Below, piece after piece: positions 18,660 to 19,328 of a DNA stretch of 19,328 bases (position 1 is the first letter of the stretch; every line of letters begins with the position of its first letter). Position numbers and translations under genes: made by a program. A model generated the notes under the pieces. The model did no database searches. It was not told the origin of the DNA and saw nothing but the letters and a program-made list of their open reading frames with translations. Origin of the DNA: Cerioporus squamosus (taxonomy: Eukaryota; Basidiomycota; Agaricomycetes; Polyporales; Polyporaceae); assembly GCA_022592435.1 (NCBI GenBank), contig JABYQS010000525.1, positions 1 through 19,328 of the forward strand, read 5' to 3'.

Positions 18660-19254
18660 CTAGTAGCTAGCGACGAGGCGGGGTTCGACGCGCTCGACTC
18701 GGTAAACAGTTGCGCGCATGAACTTCTGTCTGCCACCCCCGGGCGGTGCGAGGTTCCAGCAGTGCTGGTAGGATCGTAGCCCGATACGGCACTATCCACG
18801 CGATGCATAAGTCAGAAAACGTAAGATGCACGAGCACGCGGGTGAGACATACCTTCACAATGTACATTTTACCGAGCCCTGAGACCTCGACGAGCGACAG
18901 CGAGCGAAGGACGATACCCTGGTTGCACCCGATCACTGCTCTGGATGGATTCCGTGCTTACGTCGGCTTGAACTCTGCACGCTCCACGCACCGGCCTAAC
19001 TGCTCGGACTCCCAAGCAGCTGACCGCAAGTCCGTGTCTCGCTGCTGGAGGTCGATGTACAGTAACACGAATCTGCTGCATGCGAAATTAGGAGGAGGTT
19101 TGTCAACATGTGCTTGTGCGCATGCGAGACGACGGGAGAGGACGTACCTATAGCGATGGTGGCTGTGCGACGACCACTGTTCGCGCAGACTCCCGCTGTC
19201 AACAAGTACCGGAGCGAGCGACGAGGCGGGCGTCGATGCAGCCCTGACATGCAT
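18660..19254 (-). CDS. four-exon hypothetical gene ending in a possibly premature stop
   Basis: Exons: 19148-19254 (ATG at 19254 or further upstream), 18992-19072, 18853-18940 and 18660-18791. They total 408 nt, giving 135 residues. The introns have good signals: 19073-19147 (GTACGT donor, CCTAAT, GCAG), 18941-18991 (GTGCGT donor, CCAG) and 18792-18852 (GTATGT donor, CTGAC, GATAG). Coding character is strong: the exons read YIDLQQRDTDLRSAAWESEQ, GIVLRSLSLVEVSGLGKMYI and SYQHCWNLAPPGGGRQKFMR. I do not recognise the family. The model ends at TAG (18660-18662), but the same frame stays open for about 30 codons afterwards (reads YEVGLRWQLVDCPSVLRVPE). Plausible protein then continues in another frame. 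The stop may be a nonsense mutation in a longer, decaying gene. The 5' end could also extend beyond the window. Confidence 0.45.
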
Positions 19255-19328
19255 TACGCGTTTGGACTTCGCTCTTCATCGGTGGAAGACTCTCGCGCAT
19301 GGGTCCAGAGTCTGCGTATGAGCTCCGA

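Overview
The window reads as genomic DNA of a filamentous basidiomycete, most likely an Agaricomycete of the wood-decay type. Protein-coding sequence is cut every 50-350 nt by 46-70 nt introns with GT..AG ends and CTNAC-like branch points. One gene is a JmjC histone demethylase of the KDM3/JHDM2 type, and there is a relic of a basidiomycete-style non-LTR retrotransposon. Nothing is bacterial: there are no operons or ribosome binding sites, and I saw no rRNA, tRNA or CRISPR array. Gene models below were spliced by eye, keeping reading phase across each junction; the summed exon lengths of the main models come out as exact multiples of three.

Layout. 1-968: a possible minus-strand gene. 985-2188: a 1.2-kb element with terminal inverted repeats. 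2313-2750: decayed 3' end of a LINE-type reverse-transcriptase gene. 2948-3361: an unassigned open frame. 3576-5907 (-): the JmjC/KDM3-like gene, nine exons, with intact metal-binding residues and Cys clusters. 6012-7562: a 1.55-kb hAT-like element with an 8-bp target duplication, carrying what looks like a spliced minus-strand gene that I do not recognise. 7782-8787 (-): a four-exon gene with a basic C-terminus. 9351-10600: GC-rich tandem duplications. 10640-11726: no gene resolved. 11727-13387 (-): a seven-exon gene of unknown function. 13597-13824 (+): a very small candidate gene. 14480-16100 (+): a four-exon gene for a protein with 20-residue tandem repeats. 16400-19254 (-): three poorly resolved spliced genes or gene fragments, the last with frame disruptions downstream of its stop.

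The most interesting arrangement is around 5769-8787. The gene at 7782-8787 and the KDM3-like gene lie on the same strand, and their lengths add up to about 900 residues, close to what I recall for KDM3-like proteins of basidiomycetes. The hAT-like element lies exactly between them. I infer that they may be the N- and C-terminal parts of one demethylase gene split, or given a large intron, by the transposon. The element appears to carry its own spliced gene rather than a recognisable transposase. Gene functions other than the demethylase and the retroelement relic could not be assigned from sequence alone.
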